In this document: positions 7,056-15,738 of the stretch, in pieces
How the letters are laid out: each line of letters opens with the position of its first letter
How positions within the stretch are numbered: the first letter of the stretch is position 1
NCBI GenBank assembly: GCA_947245585.1
Contig: CAMXPV010000001.1
Location: 117,198 to 181,197, forward strand
Direction: 5' to 3'
Length of the DNA stretch: 64,000 bases
Source: an uncultured Lachnospiraceae bacterium
Lineage (GTDB): Bacteria > Bacillota > Clostridia > Lachnospirales > Lachnospiraceae
Made by a program: the position numbers and the translations under genes
Notes under the pieces: generated by a model
The model's input: only the letters and a program-made list of their open reading frames with translations
Databases searched by the model: none
Told to the model about the DNA's origin: nothing

Positions 7056-7973
7056 TTAATTGCCGCCCCCGGAGTTTTTCAACCCCCATTTTTTCCGCTC
7101 CGCCCTGAACTTTTTTATCCATTCGTCCACGGTATAGGAAACCGTCCTGTCACGGAAATCCTGTATCACCGGACCATTTTCGCTTTCCACATACTCCAAG
7201 TTATAGCTATACTTATCTGTCAGCAAATACTCTGGTGAAAACGGCATCAGTTTCTTTGTCCTGCAGTTAAGGATACCATTCTTTATTGGTACAAGTTCAT
7301 TATCTATTTTCTGCAAATCTTTGACTTTTTTTGCAAAGATTTGCAGCCAGAATTCGATTTCCCTGATTATTATCCAGTAATTTCCGCATGCATAAGTCTC
7401 ATAGTGGGGTTCTATCCTTAGCACCATTTCCTCAATTTCCTCATATGCTTCGATATAGAGTCCGGTTTTGTCAAAGATATCGTCACAAGGGTGCTTATCC
7501 AAATAGACCATTACGGCAATGTCTTCGTCATCACGGTACATATTTTCGCGCATATAGTCATCACCGTATATCTCCCTCCTGGAGAACTGGACAGCATGGA
7601 AAAACACCTGGATGAGTTTCGCTACCTGATAGGGGGCAAGTTCGTCTGGAATATCCAGCTCCAGTATGCTACCTTCTTCCTCGACAATTATCTCCTTAAA
7701 GGCTCTGAATGCGTCAGCGGTCCTCTGCAGCAGTTCGGCGCCTGCCGCTTCCGGCTCCGGCAAGTTCTGCATATCAAGGCCGTTCAGATAGTCGCTTGTT
7801 ACAGCCATGCGGAGCATATGACATATCTCCAAATAGTATTTCTCACCGCATATCATGTGGAACCAGCTTCGTACAGATTCCTTGATATCCTTACGGCACG
7901 GTGTCAGTTGTGTTACCTGCTCCTGAACTGCCTGACCATTGAGTTTAGTTTTGTCTGCATTTGTTGTGTTCAT
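7056..7973 (-). CDS. D5_N-like primase-associated protein lacking a helicase
   Basis: 305 aa. The start at 7973 is preceded by AAGGAGG; the frame runs 56 codons further upstream without an RBS. The C-terminal third holds VPIKNGILNCRTKKLMPFSPEY, the signature of the D5_N region found before the SF3 helicase in phage and plasmid primase-helicases (split here as VPIKNGIL and MPFSPEYLLT). The usual Walker A helicase that should follow is missing: the protein stops about 70 residues later (KKWGLKNSGGGN). The N-terminal 150 residues are acidic and helical and not recognised. It may be a stand-alone replication accessory protein or a remnant. It is divergent from repL. Confidence 0.6.
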   Translation of the reverse strand: MNTTNADKTKLNGQAVQEQVTQLTPCRKDIKESVRSWFHMICGEKYYLEICHMLRMAVTSDYLNGLDMQNLPEPEAAGAELLQRTADAFRAFKEIIVEEEGSILELDIPDELAPYQVAKLIQVFFHAVQFSRREIYGDDYMRENMYRDDEDIAVMVYLDKHPCDDIFDKTGLYIEAYEEIEEMVLRIEPHYETYACGNYWIIIREIEFWLQIFAKKVKDLQKIDNELVPIKNGILNCRTKKLMPFSPEYLLTDKYSYNLEYVESENGPVIQDFRDRTVSYTVDEWIKKFRAERKKWGLKNSGGGN

Positions 7974-8428
7974 ATTGAACCTCCTTATTTTTATTATGAA
8001 AAATTTTGTTATATGTTTCGCAATTAAATCCGGGCGCGGCGAGCGCCTGTTATCTTTTGCTTCGTATATCCAAACCACCGGCAGCCATGCCACTGTACAA
8101 TATACAAAATCCCTGCATATCCTCTCCGGCTTACGCACCAAGATGGTTTATTAACATACGTTCTTCAAAAAATTTACCGGCACGTTTACGTGCTTATCAT
8201 CCGCTTTTTTCTCAACCATCTTTCCTTTAATTTAAAAATTAGATTAAGAAAAAATTTAGCGGGAAATTAGCGGAAAGCCGCATAATTACTGAATTTTTTC
8301 GGAATTTTTGAGAAAAATTTGATATGATTTCTCTACTAAATTGATATGGTATTCCGTTTTGTAATCTTGACATGGGAAATCTACATGCTATAATCACTAT
8401 CAAATATAGAAAGGCGGCCACGTAAAAC
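7974..8428. promoter_or_regulatory. Divergent intergenic region with the repL promoter
   Basis: TTGACA (8367-8372) and TATAAT (8389-8394), 16 bp apart, drive repL on the plus strand. Upstream lie AT-rich, imperfectly repeated blocks (TTTAGCGGGAAATTAGCGG, two TTGATATG copies at 8319 and 8341) and a CACGTTTACGTG dyad at about 8182. These could be initiator binding or autoregulation sites. Confidence 0.6.
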
Positions 8429-9250
8429 ATGAGCGAGAAGAAAGTGAATGGGGAGAAAAGCACAAAAGACAATAAGGAAGCGCCTATCACAACGATTGTA
8501 AAGGATGCAGAAGGGGTTGAATATCAGTTAAGGCCTTTAAGCCCCAATACGGATGTGGGCTTTCATAAGATTTATATTTCTCAATTCAGCAAGGCCCTTG
8601 ACGGCGTCATGAACCAAAAAATGAAGCTTGTCCTGTGGCTTATCAGGAAAATGACCCTTACGAACGAACTGAAATATTCCTACCGTGAGATTGCAGGGCT
8701 GTCCGGCATATCCTACCAAACCGTGGCGGAGACCATGAAAGCCCTCATAGAAGATGATTTCATACGCCGCAATGGGAAGACCCTGATGGTGAACCCGAAT
8801 GCCGTTTTCAGGGGCCGCCTTAATAAAAAAACCATGGCATGTAATTTCTATAACAAACTGAAGCAGCCCCCAAAAAAGCGGAAAAGGGGAACAGGAAAAG
8901 AGGCAGAAGCGCCGGAGAAAACAGGACAGAAAGAAGCGCCGGAGAAAAGGACAAAAAAGGAACTGAAAAAAGAACCTCTGAGTTTGAAGGACAGGAATGA
9001 CCTTGAGTGGGAGGTAACGGAACTCAGTAAGGAGGTAAGCAGACTTAGTAATTGGAAGGATAATCTCGAAGCCCATCTTCTTTGGAATGAAAAAGAAGAT
9101 GAAAACGGGGAACTGAAAAAAATTGATGTGGAAATAGAGAAGCTCTCGAACAGGGTAAAATACCTAAGCGGGCTGCTCCTTTCGGCAGAATTGCCAGAAG
9201 AAAAGGACAAAAAAAACGGGGAAGCACAGACAAAGGAACCGGAAACATAA
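8429..9250 (+). CDS. repL: RepL-family replication initiator
   Basis: 273 aa. AAAGGCGG precedes the ATG. Residues about 45-140 match the RepL initiator layout: FHKIYISQFSKAL, a helix-turn-helix-like block (YREIAGLSGISYQTV) and LMVNPNAVFRGRL. RepL proteins start replication of small Firmicute plasmids such as pC194-era resistance plasmids by binding their own origin. The C-terminal 130 residues are a Lys/Glu-rich linker and a coiled coil (EWEVTELSKEVSRL) that the family usually lacks, perhaps for partner binding. The gene shows that the element can replicate as a plasmid or is plasmid-derived. Confidence 0.85.
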   Translation: MSEKKVNGEKSTKDNKEAPITTIVKDAEGVEYQLRPLSPNTDVGFHKIYISQFSKALDGVMNQKMKLVLWLIRKMTLTNELKYSYREIAGLSGISYQTVAETMKALIEDDFIRRNGKTLMVNPNAVFRGRLNKKTMACNFYNKLKQPPKKRKRGTGKEAEAPEKTGQKEAPEKRTKKELKKEPLSLKDRNDLEWEVTELSKEVSRLSNWKDNLEAHLLWNEKEDENGELKKIDVEIEKLSNRVKYLSGLLLSAELPEEKDKKNGEAQTKEPET

Positions 9251-9259
9251 TTCTACAAG

Positions 9260-9620
9260 TAAAAAAGCTTTGTACCGGGAAAGGCATTGTGCCATCCTGT
9301 CCAAGGCTTTTTTCATACAGCCCACACTTTCCCTGGCCGCCGCCAGCCTTGACTTCCCGACATTGCAACGTACCGGACAATTCCGCCGATGGCGAGGAAC
9401 TCAGGAACAGACAGGAAGCTCCCCACCATCGGTCTGCGGTATTTTAACATTGCAATGTCAAAAAGTAAAGGCCAAGCCATTGCCGGAGCAATGGTGGCTA
9501 AGTTTCTTTTGCCTCCGGCTCCAAATCTTGGAACAGACAGGAGGCTCCGCCCCATTGATGCCGGTTATGTATTGAAATCCAATCTCAATTTTCGCTGTAG
9601 GAAATTTCAGATTAGGCCGC
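9260..9620. repeat. Gene-free region with a diverged direct repeat
   Basis: GGAACAGACAGGA(A/G)GCTCC begins at 9404 and again at 9530; the similarity continues for about 55 bp, including C(A/C)CCAT and a GGTNT block. A perfect palindrome ACATTGCAATGT lies at about 9448-9459. No ORF with an RBS was seen. Confidence 0.5.
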
Positions 9621-9689
9621 TTATACGGCCGGTTAAAAATATGAAAGAAATAAAAAAACACTGCCCACAGAAAACAGGAGGAAACTAAT

Positions 9690-10067
9690 ATGAAGAACAT
9701 AAGAAATTATGGAATCGTAACAGGAAGGCTGACAAGAGACCCCGTGTTCTATGATAACAAGGACGGCTCAAGAAAAGTACGGTTTACCGTGGCCGCACAG
9801 AACCATTTCGCAAACGAAAAGGGGGAGCGCGGCTCGCAGTTCATTCCGCTCGAAGCGTTCATACCCGCAAAACAGAACGGGAATGGTGCTTATGACTACC
9901 TTGACAGCGGCGATTTGGTATCCTGCTCCTATACGCTGCAGAACAATAATTATAAGGATAAGCACGGAGAAATGGTTTATGGGATTATCCTGCTTGTTGA
10001 CAGTATCGCACTGCTGGAAACCAAAGTATCCAAAGAAGCACGACTTGCAGCGAAAGCTGCTTCATAA
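9690..10067 (+). CDS. ssb: Single-stranded DNA-binding protein
   Basis: 125 aa; AGGAGGAAACTAAT precedes the ATG. The OB fold is recognisable: YGIVTGRLTRDP, KVRFTVAAQNHF, then SCSYTLQNNNYKDKHG. The protein ends after the OB fold and a short Ala-rich tail and lacks the acidic C-terminal tip (DDDIPF) that recruits partners in chromosomal SSB. Plasmid SSBs often vary there. Together with repL and the primase-like gene it forms the replication set of the element. Confidence 0.85.
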   Translation: MKNIRNYGIVTGRLTRDPVFYDNKDGSRKVRFTVAAQNHFANEKGERGSQFIPLEAFIPAKQNGNGAYDYLDSGDLVSCSYTLQNNNYKDKHGEMVYGIILLVDSIALLETKVSKEARLAAKAAS

Positions 10068-10076
10068 CGAAAATGA

Positions 10077-10136
10077 AAAAGGCTTCATAAGAAAGATGCG
10101 AAAGCATACTTCCTGTGAAGCCTTTTTTCTTTTTGT
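10077..10136 (+). terminator. Terminator of ssb
   Basis: AAAGGCTTCA and TGAAGCCTTT form the outer stem, followed by TTTTCTTTTTG. Confidence 0.8.
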
Positions 10137-10152
10137 TCCACCTGTGCCGACC

Positions 10153-10251
10153 TTTTATATAGACCTTACTATTTTTTTCATTATAGACATAAATAAAATA
10201 ACCCGGAACGCCCGGAACAGATTCCCCCTTGTGCCCAGACTTAGATTATAC
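10153..10251 (-). repeat. Right copy of the ~100-bp inverted repeat
   Basis: The reverse complement matches 1441-1540, with shared TGGGCACAAGGGG, CGTTCCGGG and AAATAGTAAG blocks. The two copies bound 8.6 kb that includes all the replication genes. Confidence 0.7.
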
Positions 10252-10343
10252 CATTCTTGTACCATAAGGAGCAGAACAAGTAGCAGGTTAAAAGTGCGAA
10301 AAAAAATCGCATTTTTTCCGGACATAAGGAGCAACTCCCGTTA

Positions 10344-10575
10344 TTGGAAAATGAGGCACAAAGCATATAATATTCCGCATGTTTGGCTTGCCTTATATTC
10401 TCCGGTATACACGAAACATCTTTGGGCACTTTTCCCCATGTGCGTTGCACCCCAATTACCGTGCCTATCGGCAAAGAGGGAAAAGGGAATCCATTCCGTA
10501 TGGTTTGAAATGGGTTCTGGCATTTTGCACATGCACAAAAAGACTGTCATTCCGGCAGTCTCTTTATTTTTTCCT
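10344..10575 (+). ncRNA. Second candidate small structured RNA
   Basis: A promoter-like pair (TTGGAA 10344-10349, TATAAT 10366-10371, 16 bp spacing) precedes about 190 nt with no RBS-supported ORF. This ends in a terminator (AGACTG/CAGTCT, about 10541-10563, then a T-rich tail). GCATGT (10377-10382) pairs with ACATGC (10529-10534) and TTTTCC (10430-) with GGAAAA. Small hairpins GTGCGTTGCAC and TGCCTATCGGCA sit at the centre. The closed rod shape recalls 6S-like RNAs, but the identity is open. Confidence 0.45.
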
Positions 10576-10645
10576 GCTTGTGTGCTATCATTTTCCTATC
10601 CGCAATCCTCTAAAAAAGCATATCAGAGCCCTTTTCCTCAAAAGT

Positions 10646-10715
10646 AGTAAATTGGTAGTAAATTCAGTTTAGAATCTTGCGGAAACGCTGTAAAATCAAG
10701 GGTTTATGACATTAC
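10646..10715. other. Probable right end (attachment site) of the mobile element
   Basis: Two direct copies of GTAGTAAATT (about 10646 and 10657) are followed by TGCGGAAACGCTGTAAAATC. Just beyond, the homology between this VgrG-like gene and its complete relative at 16312-17703 ends abruptly. Repeats of this type resemble arm sites of tyrosine integrases. The integrase and the other end are outside the window, so the exact core is unknown. Confidence 0.5.
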
Positions 10716-11874
10716 TATATACATTTGATATAAACAGAATTTCTTTTTTCTGTCGATTCATAATTGATTTTTCCTGCGGATTTTGTCTGTTTTCCGCACT
10801 ATCCAGATGTACGCTGCTTTCTATATAGGCATCATTTTCATGATCTGTAGGAAAATATATACGAACCTCGTCTCCCACCTCTGGCATGCAATACCACCCT
10901 GTTCCATCTGAAGAAGAATAAATTGTTGCATATTGAAACCATCTCTTATTCTCTACACTATTATTTTCATCCCCTTCTATCTCAACCGTGACTTTATCCT
11001 TTTTAACACCGGTTACTCTTGCACATGCTGAATTACCCGACAATTTTTCATTCCAGATTCTGTTTACACTAATTGCCGCTTCTGTTGTCAAATAATAAGT
11101 ATGTACCAGTTCACTGCCTTTCATTTTAATATCTATTGCATATATTATTAATGATTTGTCTAAAAACTCTACGCTGTCGCCTACTCTGTATACCTCCCTC
11201 TCCTCTACTTCATAAAGAAAGGAATCTCTCTCTGTTAAATGCAGTTCTCCACTCTTACTATATTGACTTGTAAAATTTTTAGTAATATTATAGCTATCGC
11301 TATTAATTCTATGTTTGTCAGTAAATTGAGGGATTCCAAGGCATAACCTGACATATCCACTTATATCGTCCGGTAAAATCATGGAATTACTTAAACTGGC
11401 CAACCTATTTATAAATTCCCAATCAGTTTCATCATACTGCATTAAAAAACAATTTGTCTGTGTCGGCAATATTTTTCCTAAAATGCATCCTCCACGTTCA
11501 TACTGATTCAAACAAATTTTTGCAATTGACTCATATTGCACCCCATCCCTTTGGAATGACCTTCTATGCCTGTCAATATCCGCAAGATAACTTCCTGTTT
11601 TTAAGTGTATTGTCATAATAGGCACACCATTTTCATGATATATATGAAACTCATATAAGATACCACAGAAAAAAATAATCTTCTCCTCTGAATCCGAAAC
11701 AAAAACATGCACTCGCTCAATATTTTTTGCCTTCTCCAAATACTTGTTTTCATTACTCTGTTTTATAATTCCCTTCACAATAAGATAGCCATGCTCTCCA
11801 AACGCTTTTCTTCCCCTACAGTCTAAAATGCTCTCAAAAATAAATTCATCCACATCTATTCTGTCTGCTTTCAT
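10696..11874 (-). CDS. VgrG-like spike protein, 3' end cut off
   Basis: 392 aa. It has the gpD/VgrG pattern: QYDETDWEFINRLAS near residue 165 and GTGWYCMPEVGDEVRIYF near 330. The complete paralogue at 16312-17703 continues for about 75 residues after KEILF; here the frame instead ends NVYSNVINP, just where the element boundary is placed. The missing part is the beta-helix or tip region that would meet a PAAR-like protein. Its start is coupled to the DcrB-like gene (TGA and ATG within 5 bp). The gene is AT-rich compared with the other two spike genes, suggesting a later gain. It is probably non-functional or altered as a spike. Confidence 0.75.
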   Translation of the reverse strand: MKADRIDVDEFIFESILDCRGRKAFGEHGYLIVKGIIKQSNENKYLEKAKNIERVHVFVSDSEEKIIFFCGILYEFHIYHENGVPIMTIHLKTGSYLADIDRHRRSFQRDGVQYESIAKICLNQYERGGCILGKILPTQTNCFLMQYDETDWEFINRLASLSNSMILPDDISGYVRLCLGIPQFTDKHRINSDSYNITKNFTSQYSKSGELHLTERDSFLYEVEEREVYRVGDSVEFLDKSLIIYAIDIKMKGSELVHTYYLTTEAAISVNRIWNEKLSGNSACARVTGVKKDKVTVEIEGDENNSVENKRWFQYATIYSSSDGTGWYCMPEVGDEVRIYFPTDHENDAYIESSVHLDSAENRQNPQEKSIMNRQKKEILFISNVYSNVINP

Positions 11875-11875
11875 T

Positions 11876-12502
11876 TCATATTCTCCCTTCTTTTTTTAGG
11901 TCAGTGATTGATTCTATAATCTGTTTGATTATTTCATACCATTCATCTACATCACGATACAGACAGTTAAATACCCCTTGCAGAATATAAGAATCAATAA
12001 GAGTTAAAAACTGTATGTTATAAATAGCTTCATCTAATGCCTGTGTGCGAAAATCAAACCATACCTTTCTGCAATTTGTTGTGTCAGCTATTTCTTGACT
12101 ATAAAACTGAGACATCGGATTAGCTCTTTTTATAATATTTTTCATTTGTACAGCAAGTCCTTCCAGTTCTTCTTCTGGTATTCCTTTAGAAAAAAGTGTA
12201 AAGCCCAAATTTACGGAAAGATCAGCCTTCGTCAAAATAATCTGTGGTCTGAATTGAGATGGATATTTAATTTTCATATACGAATCAGGAATGACTCCAA
12301 AACTTTCAGGCAACATTATCTCAACCTGATCATCAAATAGTTTTGTATGGACAAACTTTTCAATCCTGTTATTGACATATATTCCTGATTCTAAAGTAGA
12401 ATATTTTTCTTTATAAAATAACTCTCGCTTCTGTAACAATTTGTTTTCATCAAATTCTTTCACTCTTAGTCTTTCCTTGTTATGATTATTTTCTTTATCC
12501 AT
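11876..12502 (-). CDS. DcrB/DUF1795-like probable effector chaperone
   Basis: 208 aa. The start at 12502 follows AAAGGGG. A charged N-terminal tail is followed by a domain with VEIMLPESFGVI and ADLSVNLGFTLFSKG that recalls DcrB/DUF1795 proteins and aligns by eye with the proteins at 20631-21209 and 28842-29336. In type VI systems DUF1795 (EagR) proteins hold PAAR effectors before loading. It lies directly upstream of the truncated VgrG-like gene, which fits an adaptor role. The family match is by eye only. Confidence 0.5.
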   Translation of the reverse strand: MDKENNHNKERLRVKEFDENKLLQKRELFYKEKYSTLESGIYVNNRIEKFVHTKLFDDQVEIMLPESFGVIPDSYMKIKYPSQFRPQIILTKADLSVNLGFTLFSKGIPEEELEGLAVQMKNIIKRANPMSQFYSQEIADTTNCRKVWFDFRTQALDEAIYNIQFLTLIDSYILQGVFNCLYRDVDEWYEIIKQIIESITDLKKEGRI

Positions 12503-12521
12503 AAATCCCCTTTCATCTACC

Positions 12522-14372
12522 CTACACCGTATTCTCACTCATGGATTTTTTTGCTTCCTCTTCCGCCTTTTTTTCCGCCTCTTTTTTGGCCTCTTCCTTC
12601 TCCTTCTCCGCCGCCTCTCCCTGCGCCTTCTCCTGTTTTGTCTCCATAATATCGACCTTGCTCTGGATCTCGTCGGCCCGGTTTTCCTGATTCAGTTCCC
12701 CGTAGATGTTCTTGGCATACTGGTACTGCAGCTTCGCCTGCTCGTAGTCCCCCTCTTCCTCGTACACCCGCGCCTGCTCCTCAAACTCCTTCGCCTCCGA
12801 CACTCTCGTCTCCACTTCCTGCTGCTTTTCATTTAACGCCACAATCTTTTTATTCAGGAAAGAAATCTGCGCGGTATCTTCCATCTTGGTGTATTTTTCC
12901 AACGCAATCAGGTAAAACACCATCGCGCCTTCATAATCCCCACCGCTATAGGCCTCGTCTCCCTGCCTGACCAGCTCCGCCGCCGCTGCCTCATCCGCCG
13001 CCTGCTCGGCGCTTAGTTCCTCCGCCTCTTCCCTTGCCGCGCTCCACTCCTCATACAGCTTATCCAAAGCGTCAAGGGCCTGCTGTTTGCCCTCGGTAAA
13101 ATAGATTGCCGCCGCGTCCTTTTTGGCTTCCAGATAACGCTGCTCCGCCATCTCATAGCTGCCGTGGGCAAGCAGATTGTCCCCTAGCGTGATGTTATTG
13201 AAAACCTGTTCGTACCGCGCGATCTGTTCCAGTCTGTTTTCAATATATTCCGTACCGATATTGTCGGCATACCGTGTCCTGACCCTGGCCGACAGATAGG
13301 CTTCCTCCGCCTCCTCGTATTTTGCCCCGTCGTAGGCATCGTCCGCCCGGATCACCGCCTCCAGACAGACCAGATAATTGTTATAGTGTTTCTGTGCCTC
13401 CTGATCCCGCAGTTTTTCCGCGAGCGCAAGCGCCTTCCCGCACTCCTCCTTCGCCCTCACATAATTGTCATCCTCTATGTAGGTTTCCGCATTGGCAAAG
13501 CACTGCTCCATATCTTCCCGCTTCAACCGGCGGTTCCGCCTCCACAGCCAGATCACCCCGCCAATCACAAGGGAAAGAATCAGGACAACCAACACAATCG
13601 TAATGATCTTTTTGATCCGCTTCCTGCGGTTGGGATCGACAAACACCTTGTCAACATAGATGGCCGCAAAGGTATAGTTGTCCAGATTTTCCGGCTGTCT
13701 GGACAGGAGCAGATCCTCTACCTTGTCGCATTCCTCCATTGGCTCGTTTCCGGTCTCCGCAAATACATCGGAAAGCTCTCCCTCGTCTATGTTCTCCCAG
13801 ATCCCACGGGTATAGAGGGTGATAATGTCACCGTCCGCCAGTTTTTTCTTTTTGGAAATAAAGGCCTTGAAGCGTTCTTTTCCCAGATAGGAATAGAGAT
13901 TATTCCGCTCCTCATGCTGTGCCAGTTTATCCCCGGGGAGCCGTTCTTCCTCAACCATATCCTGGCTCAGCGACATATCGGAACTGGCAAGCATCATCCG
14001 CCCGTCCCGATACAGCCGCAGTCTCGTATTGCCCGCATGTCCATAGCGGAATTTGGCATAATCGGTGAGCACTACGGTGATGGAAGCTTTCAGCTTCTCG
14101 TAACTCTTCCCTCGAAGCAGCTCTTTGTTGGCATATTTCAGATACCGTTTCAGTTTTCTCCTGCTGATCCCCGGCTCGTTATGAAACGCACTGATGACCG
14201 CCTCTATCGCTTTTTTGGCGCTCTCGGAGTCCCGCATTTCGGTTATGCCGTCTGCAATCACATAGCAGGCATATTTATCCAACTCCACGAACCCAAAATA
14301 ATCGTTATTCTTGAGCTTGCTGCCCTCCTCTGAGAGAAAGGCCGTCTTAAAACTGCTGTTATACTTTCTCAT
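12522..14372 (-). CDS. Degenerate PP2C-domain / membrane / TPR protein
   Basis: 616 aa. Residues 1-about 245 are PP2C-like: NNDYFGF, VIADGITEM, FRYGHAGNTRLRLYR and DNYTFAAIYVD. The usual SDG motif reads YTRGIWE, so one metal-binding Asp is missing, suggesting a pseudophosphatase. A transmembrane helix follows (about 255-275, rich in I/V/L). The rest is TPR-like helical repeats (GDEAYSGGDYEGAMVFYLIA) and a Lys/Glu-rich coiled-coil tail. Its ATG overlaps the stop of the preceding PP2C gene by 4 bp (ATGA). With the N-terminal PP2C domain cytoplasmic, the TPR part would lie outside the membrane. It could sense or scaffold the injection apparatus. Confidence 0.75.
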   Translation of the reverse strand: MRKYNSSFKTAFLSEEGSKLKNNDYFGFVELDKYACYVIADGITEMRDSESAKKAIEAVISAFHNEPGISRRKLKRYLKYANKELLRGKSYEKLKASITVVLTDYAKFRYGHAGNTRLRLYRDGRMMLASSDMSLSQDMVEEERLPGDKLAQHEERNNLYSYLGKERFKAFISKKKKLADGDIITLYTRGIWENIDEGELSDVFAETGNEPMEECDKVEDLLLSRQPENLDNYTFAAIYVDKVFVDPNRRKRIKKIITIVLVVLILSLVIGGVIWLWRRNRRLKREDMEQCFANAETYIEDDNYVRAKEECGKALALAEKLRDQEAQKHYNNYLVCLEAVIRADDAYDGAKYEEAEEAYLSARVRTRYADNIGTEYIENRLEQIARYEQVFNNITLGDNLLAHGSYEMAEQRYLEAKKDAAAIYFTEGKQQALDALDKLYEEWSAAREEAEELSAEQAADEAAAAELVRQGDEAYSGGDYEGAMVFYLIALEKYTKMEDTAQISFLNKKIVALNEKQQEVETRVSEAKEFEEQARVYEEEGDYEQAKLQYQYAKNIYGELNQENRADEIQSKVDIMETKQEKAQGEAAEKEKEEAKKEAEKKAEEEAKKSMSENTV

Positions 14373-15199
14373 ACGAATCCCTCAACCAGAACAATGCTCG
14401 CATTGTCCTTCTCCTTCCGGCTTCCGGCATTGATTTCTTCTATGATCTCATATGCCTTCTGCTGACATTTCTTTCTGCCCGCCAATAATTCCTCGATCGT
14501 CTTCCAGTCCATTCCCTCGTATAGCCCGTCGCTCATCAACACTACGATATCTTTATCCCGCAGGCGGATCGGCGTATCCACAAACTCGATCTCCCGGAAA
14601 CCATCCTGCCCTACATAGTTATACATTCTCGTATGCTCCAACAGTTTCAGGGCCTCTTCCCTGGTAATGGTTCCTTCCACAAACCGATCCCCCGCCAACA
14701 CGTCGATCGTATGGCCCGCCGAAACCGGAACCAGATTCCCGCCCCGGTAAACCGCGATCTTAACATTACCCGCCAGCGCATAGTACAGATAATTATCCTT
14801 AATTAACACGGCTCCCACACTTGCGCCGCCTCTGCCGTCATCCAGCTTGTCAAGAATCTCCCTGTTCATCCGATGGAAGGATTTATGAAAAAAATAGGCG
14901 GGATTCTCCGAAGACTTATAAAGCCGGAACATGTCCCGCATGACATCCACAGCGATCCCTGCGGATATCTTTCCTCCGTAGTTCTTTCCCATGCCGTCGG
15001 CAAGCACAGCCATAAAACCTTCCGCGCTCTGACAGACGCCGGAGTCATCCTCCTGCACCTGTCTGTCGCCAATGGTCATTGCCCTGCCGACCTGAAATCT
15101 TCTAATCACCCTGCCCCGCTCCCTGCCAAGAAAGCGCACGGCGATCAGGCACAGGATAAACAGATAAAGGAGCACGAGCATTCCTTCTTGTATTGTCAT
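14369..15199 (-). CDS. Membrane-anchored PP2C-family Ser/Thr phosphatase
   Basis: 276 aa. The start at 15199 is preceded by GGAGGA. An N-terminal helix (LVLLYLFILCLIAV) anchors the protein. The PP2C motifs are complete: QEDDSG, VLADGMGKNYGG, GASVGAVLI, VVLMSDGLYEG and KDNASIVLVE, with the metal-binding Asp residues kept. In type VI systems the matching enzyme (PppA) removes phosphate from the FHA protein and shuts firing down. Two FHA genes lie immediately upstream in the same operon. No kinase partner is in the window. Confidence 0.9.
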   Translation of the reverse strand: MTIQEGMLVLLYLFILCLIAVRFLGRERGRVIRRFQVGRAMTIGDRQVQEDDSGVCQSAEGFMAVLADGMGKNYGGKISAGIAVDVMRDMFRLYKSSENPAYFFHKSFHRMNREILDKLDDGRGGASVGAVLIKDNYLYYALAGNVKIAVYRGGNLVPVSAGHTIDVLAGDRFVEGTITREEALKLLEHTRMYNYVGQDGFREIEFVDTPIRLRDKDIVVLMSDGLYEGMDWKTIEELLAGRKKCQQKAYEIIEEINAGSRKEKDNASIVLVEGFV

Positions 15200-15213
15200 G
15201 ACATATCCTCCAC

Positions 15214-15708
15214 TTACTCCCATCGGAAATGTTCCCCGCAAAACGGAATAAACAAAAACTTGCTCTCTCCCATCTCGATCACATCATATGCTTTCAGATC
15301 CGTGGGCACATATACCGCATCCTTATCCAGATAAACGATTCCGTTACTGTCTCCGGGCAGAATCACGGTCTTATTCTGTTTCGTATCGTACACGATGACG
15401 CAGTGATTCCTTCTGGATATTTTGTTGTCCCCCAATATCTGGATATCCATATCGTCTGCCCTGCCAACAAAATTCTTGCCTGCCATGACCTTGTAGTCCT
15501 TCCCTCTCCTCGGCCCTTCCACGCAGACGAGCCACCCGCACACCGGATTTTCCTCCTGTAAAAACAGGGCTTCCTCCACTTCAATCTCCGTCTTTCCCGT
15601 CTCCTGTTTCTCTCTGGTCGCCGTTTCAATGTTACAGTAGGGGCATACGGTTCCATACCTCCTGCTTGAAAACATATGTCCGTTCTGGCATCTGATCAAG
15701 TTACTCAT
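15214..15708 (-). CDS. FHA-domain protein with an N-terminal zinc ribbon
   Basis: 164 aa. CQNGHMFSSRRYGTVCPYC forms a likely zinc ribbon at residues 7-25. The FHA fold follows from about residue 60: NFVGRADDMDIQILGD and ISRRNHCVIVYD, with the Arg, Ser-Arg-Arg and His needed to bind phosphothreonine. The end of the domain is GDSNGIVYLDKD. Zinc ribbon plus FHA is common in Lachnospiraceae signalling proteins. It probably reads threonine phosphorylation for the injection system, between the second FHA gene and the phosphatase gene (14 bp gap). Confidence 0.85.
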   Translation of the reverse strand: MSNLIRCQNGHMFSSRRYGTVCPYCNIETATREKQETGKTEIEVEEALFLQEENPVCGWLVCVEGPRRGKDYKVMAGKNFVGRADDMDIQILGDNKISRRNHCVIVYDTKQNKTVILPGDSNGIVYLDKDAVYVPTDLKAYDVIEMGESKFLFIPFCGEHFRWE

Positions 15709-15738
15709 GTTATCTTCCGTTCCTTTCCTCTGAATCTT

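Noticed and set aside
9751..10647. 298-aa plus-strand ORF over ssb
   Set aside because: It is a different frame of the clearly real ssb gene extended through terminator and repeat DNA.
13386..14333. 315-aa plus-strand ORF
   Set aside because: Antisense shadow of the PP2C/TPR gene, with no RBS.
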